Origin: Molanna angustata
Lineage: Eukaryota > Arthropoda > Insecta > Trichoptera > Molannidae
Assembly: GCA_963576475.1 (NCBI GenBank)
Contig: OY754965.1
Span: forward strand, 3,068,331 to 3,132,330
Reading direction: 5' to 3'
Length of the DNA: 64,000 nucleotides
The translations under genes and the position numbers were made by a program. Of the stretch, positions 10,561-23,245 are shown in pieces. Below the pieces are notes generated by a model. The model was not told the origin of the DNA and searched no databases. It was given only the letters and a program-made list of their open reading frames with translations. Position 1 is the first letter of the stretch, and every line of letters starts with the position of its first letter.

Positions 10561-13048
10561 AACAAATAAGTGATAAGGTTTTAATTTATTTGACTAAAAT
10601 AGGTACCTACAGGCAATTTTTATTCAGATAAACAATCTTATAAAAAAAGTATTTGTAAGAAAATTGGTTTAAAAGTTTAAATAATAGATACATTAGACAC
10701 ACATATTTCTGCGAAGATATTTGCTAAGAAATGAATTTATGATGATATAGATAGATAAACATATTTAGGTAATATATTATTTATTTGGTTTATTTGGGAC
10801 AATAACAGCATTATAAACAAATACATATGATCATAAAATAATAAGTTATTCATTAAGGCCAAAAAAATTGTCCACAAAGTAAGTACGCATTTACAGTTGA
10901 TTCTGAATAAAATAATATTATATATAAAAAACTAGAAAAAAATATATAAGTAAAATAAAAATAGTAACAAGGATAATGACGGAGATGGGGGAGGAACTGT
11001 AGAAATATGAATAGAAAAGGGGAAGAACATTCTCAGGAAACAAACACGTATGGAATTCGTAAAAATCCTGTATACACAATAAGCTTTATTTATCAAAGGA
11101 TCATTTATAGAATCAACATTTTTAAGAAAAATAAGGTGAAAATACGCACCTCCCCCCCCCCCGGTCTTGCGCGAGAAAACTGAAGAATGCAGATATTTGA
11201 CAAATCTGGTAAAGTAAAATATTTCTTGGAAAATGTTTAACTTCCCTTTCTTACATTTATGACTTCTCACAAAATAAAATTTTATATGATTAAGTTAGGG
11301 AACGTAACACCTAACTTAATATTTCTACGGATTTAAACAGGACCTTATATTCCTACTCTTCAAACCAGCTTGAATTTGAACAAAATAATCTGAAGTCTTC
11401 TAAAGTGAGATTGAATTTATAGAGTAAATATTATAATATATATTATATAATATTCAGTGCCGTTTTATGATACAAGATCATTCTAAAGGCGCTCTCAACT
11501 ATACGAAATAAAGAATACTAAAATAATTTGCTGAAGGCTCCAAGACTGATCTCAACGCATGGCGGGGAATAGTTTATTCCACTTTATAGGTCGGTTTACA
11601 ACAATCATAGTAATAAGCCGCCTTACTGCGACTACATCCAATATCCTTAATAAGTAATGGTACTTTGTGATCCAGGCAAACTCAATGTTAGATGTCTTTT
11701 TTATGGCATATTCTGTTTATAGTGTTTCGGATAAACCAGTACACAGCAATGCTATAATCAAACTTAACAGATAAGCTGTCTCAGATAGCGTTTTGCAATT
11801 AGAATTTGTACCAACTGATGAATCAGCATAATGTATTATGAGAGGAATGTGGATAAATGAACCTTGAATGTAGGTAATATTCCGAAACGATATATAAAAG
11901 TGATAGGTTGGCTGGCTGGCTGGCTGACTGACTGACATGAGATCACCACATGGTGTTGTGTTGTTGATAACGAAATTCCCACGATCGTGGATCGCGCGGT
12001 GTAAATGTCGACACGATCCGGTGAACGCGCCTTTGATTTTATTGTTGACCATTCATTATTATCAACAACTAATATAACACAACAACTAATATATCCCATT
12101 CCAGCCATATCCAGCACTCGACTTGTAGATTTTAGATTAAACCTAACAGCACAAAGCTATGTGGAAATTTATAGTGCCTCGTGATAATGAGAACAAAAAT
12201 AATGATAATATTTAGGTATTTGACCTTTTTGTTTAGATCTGTTATATTTGTTCTGCAATAATACCTAACCCAGAAAACAACGATACGCTTTAATTTGAAT
12301 CATCAGAGAGATTAGACACAACACCACAATAAATTGAAGTGAACGAAGCCTTGTCATACGTATATATTTGTATTAACTGACAGTACGGTGATCTCTCAAG
12401 AGCACTATACTGTCTTGTACGCAATTCATTCTTGTTTTGGGCATTTCAGTAGTAATACATAATTAATGTAGGTATTTACATTAGATTTTACAACAAATGT
12501 GTAGTATTCATTGTCTTAAGAAAACGCATTTAGAAATCCTATATCGGATCAATTAAAATTATGCAGGAAATCAAAACTACGCATTAAATTTGTTACTGTC
12601 AGTCAAACAAATTCACAAACCACTCTTTGCAGGGTGAAAACAAAAAAAATCTAATAAATTACTATATATTTGAATATTACATACAGCAGAATAAAAGTAA
12701 CTGGTTTAGGGGGGAATGGGGGAAATGTAGGTATTGCTATAATACTTTGAAATTTTATGAGAATATGTTTATATCCACGAAATGTTTATTTGTTTTAATG
12801 ACAATTTTTAAACAACCATAGATATATTATAAAACTGTGCATAAAGTAAAACTGTAACCAAATAGCTATGTGAGATGAACGTCCGACAAGGAAATCAAAT
12901 TGGCATGGGTCATGAAACTCGAAGACGAGATGTATCAGGACCACATTACAAGCGAGAGATTGGTCAGGCTGGGAAATAACGCGGCGTAATATGGGCACAG
13001 CCAGCGTTGCAACTTCCTGCTATAGGTACCGGCTGCATCTGATAAAAC

Positions 13049-13149
13049 CATAGATTTTTATTATAATATACTAGATGTCGTAGTTAGCAAATTTTGTATG
13101 AATCGAAGTGAGGAGTACTACATCTAGTATATTATAATAAAAATCTATG
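13049..13149. mobile_element. 101-bp hairpin MITE, 8-bp target duplication (hAT-like)
   Basis: The left end CATAGATTTTTATTATAATA pairs with the right end TATTATAATAAAAATCTATG. GATAAAAC is repeated directly on both sides (13041-13048 and 13150-13157), an 8-bp duplication characteristic of the hAT superfamily. Almost the whole element folds as one hairpin. It shares its termini with the larger elements at 7482-8676 and 3316-3536. Confidence 0.7.
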
Positions 13150-13579
13150 GATAAAACCATAAAACCAATGAGTATACACTACTGACTTGTTTTATATTTT
13201 TGCTACGTCCAAGATAGTGAATAAAAACCGCACATTATAAATTTCGCAATATTTTTAAATTCAATAATCTAATAGGCCGAATAGATTAAAAACCTTTATG
13301 AAACTATTGTGTTCTGGATTCAAAATACGTAGATTTCAAATCTCTGGAATCCAAAATCATCCAACAATATATAAATTTTAAAGCATGTCATAAATTGTAT
13401 AACAAGGTAGTACTTACCTACTTTTGAATAAGATAAGTAGATACATTCTTACAAACTTGGTTAGTCAATAACATGTTCAAATACTTAATGGATTTTGATA
13501 TATACCGATTACTTATAGAAATTCAGTAAGACGTTGGAGTATTCCAATTTGTCTACAAATTCGATGTTTTTTTTATATA

Positions 13580-14800
13580 TTAGGTCCTTACATATTATAA
13601 ATTGTCGTTTTCCCGTATACTGGCAACTTTGATCTCAAATATCTTCTCTTTGGTTAGGAATTCCAAATTCAAATTTATACAGCTCATGTATTTGTGTTTC
13701 GAAAATTATAATTTATTCGTTTTTTTTCAATTATTTTTTTTTCTTTGCGTCGCTCAGTTTACAAAATGGAAAACTTGAAATATCGCGTTATTTACGAGTA
13801 CGAATTCCACCGAGGCACCAGTGCTGCAGAAACGGCTCGAAGGATTAATGATGTGCATGGCGACTGTGCCGCAAAAGAAAACACAGTGCGTTTTTGGTTC
13901 CAACGTTTTCGTTCTGGAAATTTCGACCTGCGGAACAAGCCCCGTGGACGGCCGGAGACCAAAGTTGATAATGAAAAATTGAAGGCTATTGTGGAAGCGG
14001 ATCCATCGCAAACCACATCCGAGTTAGCTGCAGGCTGCGGTGTTAGTGGTAAAACTGTTTTAATCCACTTGAAGCAAATTGGGAAGGTGAAAAAGCTTGA
14101 AAGGTGGGTACCTACCTCACGAATTGAGTGAAGCAAATCAACAAACGCGCGTTGACCGGCACAATAACGAAGGGATTTTAAATCGAATCCATTACCTGTG
14201 ATGAAAAGTGGATCCTGTACGATAATCGTAAGCGCTCATCGCAATGGCTGAACCCTGCCGAACCAGCCAAACCATGCCCCAAGCGAAAATTGACTCCAAA
14301 AAAGTTACTTGTGAGCGTTTGGTGGACTAGTCCACCAAACGCTGGTGTCGTTCACTACAGCTTTCTTAAATCTGGCCAGACGATTACGGCAGATGTCTAT
14401 TGTCAGCAACTGTAAACCATGATGGAAAAGCTAGTTGCTAAACAACCGAGGCTGGTTAATCGCTCTAGGCCACTGCTGCTTCATGATAACGCTAGACCAC
14501 ACACTGCACAACAGACGGCTACCAAATTAGAGGAGCTTCAATTGGAATGTTTAAGACATCCACCGTACTCTCCGGATCTTGCCCCAACAGATTACCATTT
14601 TTTTCTAAATTTGGATTACTTCTTGCAAGGGAAATAATTCAACTCCGATGGGGCAGTCCAAACCGCCTTCAAATATTTTATTGATTCCCGTCCGAATGGT
14701 TTTTTTAGTAAAGGGATTGATGAACTACCTATGAAATGGCAAAAGTGCATAGATAGCAATGGTACATACTTTGATTAAATAAATATATTATAGGTATTAA
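13580..14800 (+). mobile_element. Mariner-family DNA transposon, decayed copy
   Basis: The left end TTAGGTCCTTACATATTATA follows a TA and resembles mariner terminal repeats that start TTAGGTC. A transposase remnant (13766-14778) fills the body. A matching right terminal repeat is not evident after 14778, so the 3' end is truncated or diverged and the right border is approximate. Confidence 0.8.
13766..14778 (+). pseudogene. Mariner transposase (DD34D), broken
   Basis: The N-terminal part from MENLKYRVIYEYEF shows the two helix-turn-helix segments (GTSAAETARRIND... and TTSELAAGCGVSGKTVLIHL). The catalytic part carries CDEKW, HDNARPH and YSPDLAPTDYHFF; exactly 34 residues separate the second and third catalytic Asp, the mariner DD34D signature. 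It is inactive: a TACC duplication at 14109-14116 shifts the frame after ERWVP, a one-base shift lies before CDEKW, and stops occur at 14413-14415 and 14635-14637. A local inverted duplication (14314-14343) adds residues. The copy once encoded a cut-and-paste transposase. Confidence 0.9.
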
Positions 14801-15205
14801 AAAAAATCGAAGATGGGTGATGAATTATCAAATATTCTTCTTACATCTTGCGACATGGCTATTCCAATTAGGGAACATCCAACTGTGAATTCTTTATTGG
14901 CCTAAAATTTTGATAGTAGGTAATTACAGACAGATATAGGTACAGACTAACTTATTATTCAACCATTCTTCTCAGTCATGCTCTTCATTCCTGAAGATCA
15001 TGTGCAGCTTGGTAAGTCATTGTTGCCTCCCCGATAAAACTCCTACAGACGCTTATGTCCTCTGTTTTTCTTATGACCGAATCTACTGAGATACCTACCA
15101 GTTATTTGAATTCTACTAAGTTAGATTTATCTATCCGTGTATTTGTTTTGTTACAGCTTATTTTGTGTTATGCATGACATTTTTATCGGGGTTTGTAATC
15201 TTTAA

Positions 15206-15900
15206 GGGGGGGACTGCTGCCAACGTACCTATTTTTCAATTTGATATAGGTACCATCATTATTTCTTATCAAATCGTTTAAAAAAAAATAATTTAGATAG
15301 TTTGGATATTAATAAACAAAAATATACCTTAACTTTTTGATAATGTTCTGTATAAATTCTTGTAGAAAAATAATGGCATACCCCGATTTTCAACGTTTAT
15401 CATATATTTTTAATAAACTATTACGCGTAGAGTAATATTTTTTTTTTAATTAAAGAAGACAAAAATATCTAGAAAAATATGATGTGACGTTGCATTAATG
15501 CTTCAGGTTTAGTAAATAAACCTAAAAAAACATTTATTTTCCATTCAGCGCCATTGCGTAATAAAAGTTTCTTTGGTTTATTTACTTAACCTGATGCGTT
15601 AATGCAACGTCGTATCATATTATAGCCAGGTATTTTGTTCTACTTTAATTTATAAAAAAAAATATTGCTCTATAGGTACCTACCTTATATTTTTTTAGAA
15701 ATTTAAGATAAATGTCTAAAATCGGGGTATGCTTATTATTTTCTTACAAGAATATATACAGAACAGAATCAAAAAGTTAAGGTATATTCCTCTTTATCAA
15801 TATCCAAACTAACTAGGTTATTTTTTTCAAAATGATTCGTTTAGTAATAATGATGGTATATCAAATTGAAAAAATAGGTACGTTGGCAGCAGTCACCCTC
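15206..15900. mobile_element. 695-bp palindromic TTAA element (piggyBac-like MITE)
   Basis: TTAA flanks both sides (15202-15205 and 15901-15904). The termini are GGGGGGGACTGCTGCCAACG at the left and, inverted, GAGGGTGACTGCTGCCAACG at the right. The inverted arms extend far inward, sharing the TTTTTCAATTTGATAT segment and TTTCTTACAAGAATATAT type blocks, so the element is nearly a perfect foldback. No transposase is present. A second copy is at 58266-58873. Confidence 0.75.
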
Positions 15901-17025
15901 TTAACTGTGTTCTGCGTAATTTTAAAATCTAAGGAAACCGTCTCCGTCAATAGTGATAACATCGAACCGAGTGACGATGATTGGTGATGCAGGTATTGAT
16001 ATATTATTATTTAATTTATCAATATGAAAGCAGACAGATGTACTATCGGAAATCCTCCCGATATTATGTGCTCCTTGCTCGCGGCTTATAAAAGAGGTGT
16101 ATCCTTTTCACACCTACACACAACACGTGCGGGGGAGTAAGTATTGGTCTCCCGGGTCTCAGCTATAGGTACTCATCTCATCTCACACTACATAATATGT
16201 AAGCGGTGAATTCTGTTATTTTTTGTACATTATTATAATGTTATTCGTGAAAGGGCAGAGCGGTGCATGCATCTCTGGCACATGCATACACTATACATGT
16301 ATAGGTATAGGTATACTGCAGACCTATATCTATATATATGTATATGCATATATGTTATTAATATTGTACCTTAATACCTCGATAACTTTCTGCCCTCCTG
16401 ATATCAGTGACATTTCACTGCGTATAGACACAACCTTGCGTCTTGCCCCCATAGACAAAAATAATATACGATACAATAAATAATCATTTGTATTGTTGCA
16501 AAGAGTATAAAAATACATTATCTATGAAGGTAGGTGTTCTGGAAGTAGGTAGGTACATACTAGCGTATATTTCATAAAAAAGCGTGTGCGAGCCGGTGCT
16601 TTTTCATAATTCATCACAGTCTAAAATAATGAGCACTTTTGGCAAGTATTAATTTACACGGCTGCAGTATAATATTATTAATGATTTGGTTTGAGAGTAA
16701 AATGCACGGTGTTATGTGCAGTGTAGTGTTGCAAGTTGTATGTTGTAACCAACCACTCTTACATCAGCTGCTTTGAATAATTCTTGGAGATATATAAATT
16801 AATGCCAGCAACAAAAGACAAATCATCTTCTGAAGAGTTTGTGCTGTCTCGGTTAATTTAAATTAATTACCTACCTACTCTGTTTTGTTTCACTGATTGT
16901 TTTATGATTGAAAAAAAAAACAATCGATTGGATTATAGCACTTGTCGACCACTGTACATTTATTCTAAGCAAAGCAATTTTATTCATATTTAGACCTCGA
17001 TCGGAACAAAAATTACAAAGTGTAC

Positions 17026-17375
17026 CTACATGATGGTTTTCAAGGCTACTTATGACATGACTCCCGCACTATATTTCAGAACTGTGTCAGAAAAATGTAC
17101 AGCCAGAGAGACTCTTAACATCGAGATCGTCGGAATCACAGAATACCAATATTTAAAGGAATTAGATAGAGCTAACAAAGCGGCATGCTATTATCGCGCT
17201 ATCAGTGTTAACGGAGCTATCAAATGGAATAAATTGCCTTCTGAGAGAGCAAAGTTTTGGGGGCTTCAGTAAATTGCTTAAGACTTCTGTAGTTCGCAGA
17301 GCCAACAAATAAACTAAACCGTCTTTGGAATGGTAATTTATCATAAAACGGCGCTATCAAAATGTGATTATTATT
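17026..17375 (+). pseudogene. CR1-like LINE C-terminal fragment
   Basis: The open frame 17030-17272 reads MMVFKATYDMTPALYFRTVS and ends GAIKWNKLPSERAKFWGLQ, matching the usual tail of CR1/jockey-type ORF2 (TYKALNGLAPxYL ... WNxLP). The 3' UTR ends AACGGCGCTATCAAAATG and an ATT-rich stretch, the same terminal block as the 43.5-kb LINE. It is 5'-truncated. Confidence 0.6.
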
Positions 17376-17618
17376 ATAACAAGTGTATTTTTCGATATGC
17401 TTGAAAAATATATGAAGGTATAAACCACATTATATAGCTACGACTTTAGGCCAGAGATGGAACACAAAGCGAGGTGGAACGGATTTCCCAAATATATTCA
17501 ATGTTTAAACGTAAATGGGATATAAATGACATATTAACAGTAAATGTATTTACTTTTCGAAATTTAAATTCCTTTATTAAAATAAAAACCTGTACATTAT
17601 TTTTCAATTATGTTTTCA

Positions 17619-17758
17619 GTCTGGATCTGTGAGACGATTAATATTGTAAGTCTCCAGAATGTGGCAACTTGTTATTGGGTGCGTGTTAAATTAATATTTG
17701 ACATAGTACCTGTTAGTTGCCCGAGAAGCAACTAAATAAATAAATAAATAAATAAGCA
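17619..17758 (+). repeat. SINE B, 3' half with AAAT tail
   Basis: It contains CAGTCTGGATCTGTGAGACG, CCAGAATGTGGCAACTTGTT and GTTAGTTGCCCGAGAAGCAA, ending in (AAAT)n. It is the plus-strand version of the family at 42350-42590 without its tRNA-like head. Confidence 0.65.
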
Positions 17759-17922
17759 TTGAGTAGGTGCCTACTGTTTCAATATTCATTCCAAAATATT
17801 GAAATACATAATATTGTTTGCCATCAAATTTTGGTGGCACAGTCCCGTTGTGTGTACCTACCAAGAAATTTTGATTGGTCAACCATATCCAAACCTAATT
17901 TTTTATATCAAATTTTTAGTCT

Positions 17923-18015
17923 CTCTCTCTCTCTCTCTTATGCGCGCACCCACACTAAATACCACTTTATATTATTTTAATTGAATATTAGGTACATGTT
18001 ATATATATATATATA
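17923..18015 (+). repeat. CT and AT dinucleotide microsatellites
   Basis: A run of CT dinucleotides near 17923-17938 and an AT run near 18001-18015, simple repeats in intron DNA. Confidence 0.85.
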
Positions 18016-18089
18016 TTTCCGTTTGCTTTCTTTCAATACCTAATTGTAGGTAGCGTGTACTGTGTGCTGTCCTTTTTACGATTAAATTG

Positions 18090-18152
18090 TAGATGTATGT
18101 ATATGTACTTGTATAACAAGGACATATTCAATTTATTTTCTTAAAAAAAAAG
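18090..18152 (+). repeat. SINE A 3' tail fragment
   Basis: The segment ATGTATATGTACTTGTATAA followed by CAAGGACATATTCA and an A run matches the 3' end of SINE A (6010-6194); the head is missing. Confidence 0.5.
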
Positions 18153-18505
18153 AATACCTAACCAATTCTAAATATTAATAACGCACAAATGATAATATTA
18201 TAGGAATCTTGAACATTTTTTTAAATAATAGTTACAAATCAAATATATAAAGAATACTTCGTAAATAAAATGCATCCCTCTGAATGTACAATCAGTGATA
18301 AGTGATATGTAACAATATAATTAAAGATGGTATCAGAATTCCAAAAATGAATACCAAGATCAAATGGTACAATCAATACATGATTGTAATCACAGAACCT
18401 TATTAAACATTTAAACAAAAAGTAGACATTACCAAACTAAATTTACAACCTACATAACTAACTGTCTTGAATAGGTATATTATTATCCTGTATAAGTCTG
18501 TATAA

Positions 18506-19014
18506 TAGGGTGGGTCGAAAAAAAGTTTTTTTTAATTTCGAAACGCTTTAGTGCGGAAAAGTTGCGTTTTGTAATGTGAAGAAAAACGACATATTTTTTT
18601 AAATCGGTTAACATCTTCCGTTCGCGCATCGTACCTACCTAAAGTTTTGAAAAATTTCAAAAATCGCACCTTTTTTATATTTTTTTTAAGCAAGTTAAAA
18701 CTTACAAAATAAACAGCATTTATATTTTTATGCTTTTTAATGGTTCAAATAATCTAAATAAATTTAATTATTATCGATAATTTATTTTTTCGGTTTGCAA
18801 AACGTTTTTGAAAAAACTTACATTTAACTATCATCTTTTTACGATTTTTAGGTACTTGTTCATTATGCAATTTTTGGCTCGTGTTGCTAGAATGAAATAA
18901 AGCAGAATTTGCTTGAAATAGATTTTTATGGCGTTTTTCTTCACATTACAATAGGCAACTTTTCCGCACTAAAGCGTTTCGAAATTAAAAAAAACTTTTT
19001 TTTGACACACCCTA
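18506..19014. mobile_element. MITE of about 509 bp with inverted ends
   Basis: The left end TAGGGTGGGTCGAAAAAAAG is inverted at the right as CTTTTTTTTGACACACCCTA. The arms continue inward: TTTCGAAACGCTTTAGTGCG against CGCACTAAAGCGTTTCGAAA, both perfect. Inside, TGTGAAGAAAAACG is mirrored by CGTTTTTCTTCACA. A TA target is possible, which would point to Tc1/mariner type. No coding sequence. Confidence 0.65.
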
Positions 19015-19704
19015 CTGTATAACTATCTTCCTTCAGCTTATTTTAACAATATTATTGCAACTATAAATGACAACTTTGTACTTTGAATACATTATAATAT
19101 AGTTATTAACTATGATAAATGTTAAGTGTAAAAAACTTCACTTCGTAACACAGGTGTTACTTATACGAAGCGTAAAATTAATAAATTAATGTTTATTACT
19201 ATATTATTTACAGTAGGTAAGTACTGTTTTTACAAGAATTGAAATTTCGAAGAAATTGAATTGAATAGTTATTAAAATAATTATTCAGAAAATGCCAGTC
19301 CCCTTTTATTTTTGAAAGGGTCCAAAGCTATGTTGGAAACCGCGTGCATCATGCGGTCTTAATTGATGGAACCCTCATTTAACTAATAATAAAAAATAAA
19401 CTAAAGATATTATTACACATTTCTATATTGAATTTGGAATGGCAACGTCACATATAAATATGAATAAAAAAATACGAATCTTCTTGGTGTGGCGTTACTT
19501 GTCGAAATCAAGTTAAGAAGAATAACATCATAAAAACAAAATTGGTTCTTATTCTTAATACTCTGAATTGATTAGTTTATCGCGTTAATTCTGTGTCTTT
19601 CTAACTTTGATATTTTGATAAAACTAACGATGTATGAAAATGTTGGTTTTATATTCTATTTATTAATGTTAAACTGTAATGAACCTCCCGATATATACTC
19701 CTAA

Positions 19705-20638
19705 GGGCCGGTCTTATAAACGTCCGTTAGTTAGATTTCAGACCAAATAAACCGAAATTTGATACAAATGCTCTATATTTCGTCTTATAACAATCCGTTA
19801 GTTAAATTTTAGTAAAATTTTACCGATAGCCTTTACCTACTGACGGTCGGACCACCGATTAAGCGTTCGTTAACGATAAGTTACGTAAGGATTGAGTTTT
19901 ATAACACTTGTTTTCTTATGTTCCGGTACATTTTTAATATTACGAATATTTTGAAAAATACTGTTTTATATTTTTTGGATTTTTATATTGAATTGCTTTT
20001 TTTTCGATAAAAAATGTCGGCCGACAGTGATTTTGAATAACCAAAACGAATTTGATTACAAGATTGTGTTTGACCAAATATTTTATTATTTCAACATGAC
20101 ATTGATGACACTGAATTTCGTTTTATTTTATTTTAATTATTTTTTTAAACTTTAAAAAAAAATAATATAAAAAAAAATTATAAAAAATGAATGAATAATT
20201 AATTGTAACTAGTACATACATATGCATTAAGTTTTTTAAATAACATTTTAATGCCATAAATTAGGCATAAATGCTTGTGATATAAGTGAACAAAATCAAT
20301 TGAGGCGAGATTTGAACCCGTGTGCACTGAATTACTAATCCAGCGCGCTAGCTAAATAATAAAGGATTATCATCATTTTTGTAATTTTTGATATTGTTTG
20401 AGTAAGCAAAAAAATTAAACACTCTGTTTATATATTGCAATGACAGCACCGCTTTATCCATTACAATCCATTATAGTCCAATACAAATCAATTGAAATCC
20501 ATTGTAGTCTAATTAGACTGTAACTGTCAAATAAACGGACAGAAACGCCGATAGTAATATCTACTTAGGAACATCCATCCGTTAGTAAATCGTTAACATA
20601 CTTACGAATATTTGGTCTTTCGTTTATAAGACCGGCCC
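19705..20638. mobile_element. 934-bp MITE, PIF/Harbinger-like, TAA target duplication
   Basis: The left end GGGCCGGTCTTATAAACG is inverted at the right as CGTTTATAAGACCGGCCC. TAA flanks both sides (19702-19704 and 20639-20641). The arms share the GTTAGT and TTTGGTCT neighbourhood. No transposase is seen; a degenerate SINE A copy on the minus strand (20255-20350) lies inside. Confidence 0.7.
20255..20350 (-). repeat. Degenerate SINE A inside the 934-bp MITE
   Basis: Read on the minus strand: GCGCGCTGGATTAGTAATTC, a B-box GGTTCAAATCTC and then TTGTTCACTTATATCACAAG, matching the SINE A head and body in order with many substitutions. It is older than the copies at 6010 and 57417. Confidence 0.55.
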
Positions 20639-21261
20639 TAAGTGTTTCCTATGTATTTATTCCTATATGTTCAAGGCCAAAATCCTAAATATACAAACGT
20701 TTTTTTTAGGGATTTTTTTAGAACATCTATTTTATGAGACCACGAAGTGTACCTATGTAAATATTGTATCATTTTCTGATTTGTCTTGTTTGTTTATCAT
20801 CGTTGGTATTACTGAAATTTGAACTAAGCTGATAAAACCTAGATTTTTTTGACAGTCTGACTTATTTTATCATTATTGTTATCTATCGTGAAGTTTCAAT
20901 CACTTCATAATCCCTTGAGATTTATAAAACTGAAGAAAAAATATTTATAGAGAGGAATAAAATTATAAAATACAATTAATAAATTGAATTAAATATTCGA
21001 CTTAGATTCGATACTAAGTTTTTGTGTTCACAGAGCGGAAATCCATTTTAAAATTTACAAATAAAATATTTTATAGACCTTGATGATGTCAAGACATCTC
21101 GTCGAAAAAGTTCGGCCGTGAAAAATCGAATATGTGGAAAATTAGCGATTAAATTTTACTTGTTTGTCAACTTTCATTTGAGTTTAACTGTTTAACGCGG
21201 CTAGAAATTCAAATACACCGCGTTAATTTAAAATTTCTTTTATTATTAAAAAAATAATGGT

Positions 21262-21536
21262 GAGGCACCGGCTTAGAATAGTGCTTCCACTCTTTTCATT
21301 TATTGTTTTCGAGTGTCCCGTAAAAACTGAGCAATCGAAAATACAACAGACAACAATAACATATCACATGGTTCGGCAATGAGGTTCACCACCCATTCTG
21401 AATGTAATTGTGCCTTTTTAGGTGAGACGAGACTGGTGTGTGCTCCCGTTTATAAGGTAATTCACACCCGCACACCTGTCGTTGGTTACCCCACATTGTG
21501 GGATATGCCGTGCAGGTATGTACGAATGAATGAATA
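21262..21536 (+). repeat. LINE 3'-end family with GAAT tail, copy
   Basis: Blocks in order: GGCTTAGAATAGTGCTTCCA, a GTGTCCCGTAA block, GGCAATGAGGTTCACCACCC, TTTTTAGGTGAGACGAGACT, a GGTTACCCCACATTGTGGGA block, then GCCGTGCAGGTATGTACGAA and a GAAT-rich tail. The same order occurs at 28531-28815, 47164-47440 (minus) and 52683-52927. It is a non-coding 3' UTR of a retroposon. Confidence 0.6.
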
Positions 21537-22789
21537 AAAATAATGGTGTATTAAAAAACTGTACAAAACATTGATAATCACACATTGAACGAACCCATAT
21601 GTACATACTCTAACAACGTGCTCGCAATATGGTAGATAATATATAAATTGTATTTTTTTATTTGGTGATATGCAAATCGCTCCATACCGTTGGGAGTATT
21701 TGTACCAGGGGGACATGACTCTATGTGAGGTATTCTGAACTGAACGCTTGCTCGTTGTATGTAGGTACTATGTATTTTATCAGCCCGCCACAACTGACGT
21801 TCCCATAGTAAATTTATTTGGCGGGAACATCTTTTATACACGTACGTGATTGGTACACAAATCCTCTATCAACCGAATAGGGTTCATTAGATCAACCAAG
21901 TCGCACATTGAGATATATTCGTTTGTAAAATTACGTAATATACAAATTAAGCAACGTGGTACTACTTATGTAACTACTGCTATGTGTAAATTTGTGGCGT
22001 TTCTTAAAATTCCCAAGTGAAGCAATTTATTTTTCTTTGTACCCATTAAGTTTGATAGCTTTATATGATAATAATGATGTATTTGCTTCACGCAAATGAC
22101 ACAAAGATGATCACATAACAATTTCAAAAAACAAAAATAAATTAAGAACACTGAAATAAAATAACTCGAACTAAACTGTTAGACAACCGATATTGAGTGC
22201 TATTCTGAAATTTCTAAGATTGTATTGAAATGAATCCAATTACAATAAATAGCTCTAATCCGTCAGTTTCAAACGTCAAACCAAAGCTGCATATTGTTGT
22301 GTCATTTTAATCGAAAATCTAAATATTTTATTGAACAAAACATCAAACTGTATGAAAATCAACAAACTTTGACCGCTTTTTATGATTTCAATCCTTTCCA
22401 ATGATGTGCGTTCAGAATAAACACCATTCTAAAATATCGCCGCCATTTTGATTTTTGATAATGTCTAAAGTCAATCGGTATTTATCGTTTCAGAATATAC
22501 CACCATTATAGCTTAACTTTTGCAAGTTTAGCTATTATACCATACGGTTTCGCTGTGTGCACAGTTGATAGTCATTATAATTTGATTAGGTAGGTACCTA
22601 CTATTAACATAAACGTTTGTTACTATTAATGCTGGACTGTAAAGAAGGTACCTACACGAACAAAAGCTTAAAAAAATATGCTTAGTAGTTTTGGATGTAG
22701 TGACAATGCTACAGAGTGAAAAAACCAGCATATCAGAGGCAGCTTCTGGGTGATACCATGTAGTGACATAAAAAGATACCGGAATCAAG

Positions 22790-22990
22790 ATTGAGATGGT
22801 ATGGCCATGAGGCATGAAGATCGTGCAGTGCATACTTCACCAGGAATACAGGAAGGCAGAAGAGGTAGTGGTTGACCCAGACTCACATGGCGTTGTGGTA
22901 TGTAGGAGTTGAGAAAGGCACAACTGGATGAAACAATGGTGCAAGATAGATGATGCAAAATAAGGAGAGCCGACCCCAAAACAAATATGG
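22790..22990 (+). pseudogene. LINE C-terminal fragment (RYGH...RGSGRPRLTW type)
   Basis: The plus-strand reading RLRWYGHEA(M/R)-like is followed by GIQEGRRGSG and a TW motif, then a region ending GRADPKTNME-like in shifted frames. It resembles the Arg-rich tail of non-LTR polyproteins. It is short and interrupted by stops. Confidence 0.4.
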
Positions 22991-23109
22991 AAGAAGGTTT
23001 AAATCAAAACATATTAGGTAGGTATACTATATTCTACACTGTTCATTTACTTCTTCGTACATAAGCATTCAATAATAATTAAAATTGAATTGATAGGGAA
23101 CTCAATAAA

Positions 23110-23245
23110 AAAAACATGAATGGTGAACGTTGCGCAAGCGCATTAAGTGACAGCCGATGACAGGTCGTAAGCCCTATGGGTGCCCTGATTTCCCGGTTCT
23201 CCTATAATATTCCAACTTCATCTCTGGGATATTAAAAAAAATGAC
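23110..23245 (+). repeat. Dispersed repeat C, copy 1
   Basis: The key block is GTGAACGTTGCGCAAGCGCA followed by AGCCGATGACAGGTCGTAAG and GATTTCCCGGTTCTCCTATA. Copies with the same blocks are at 44555-44690, 50020-50110 and, on the minus strand, 60395-60505. Non-coding, class unknown. Confidence 0.55.
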
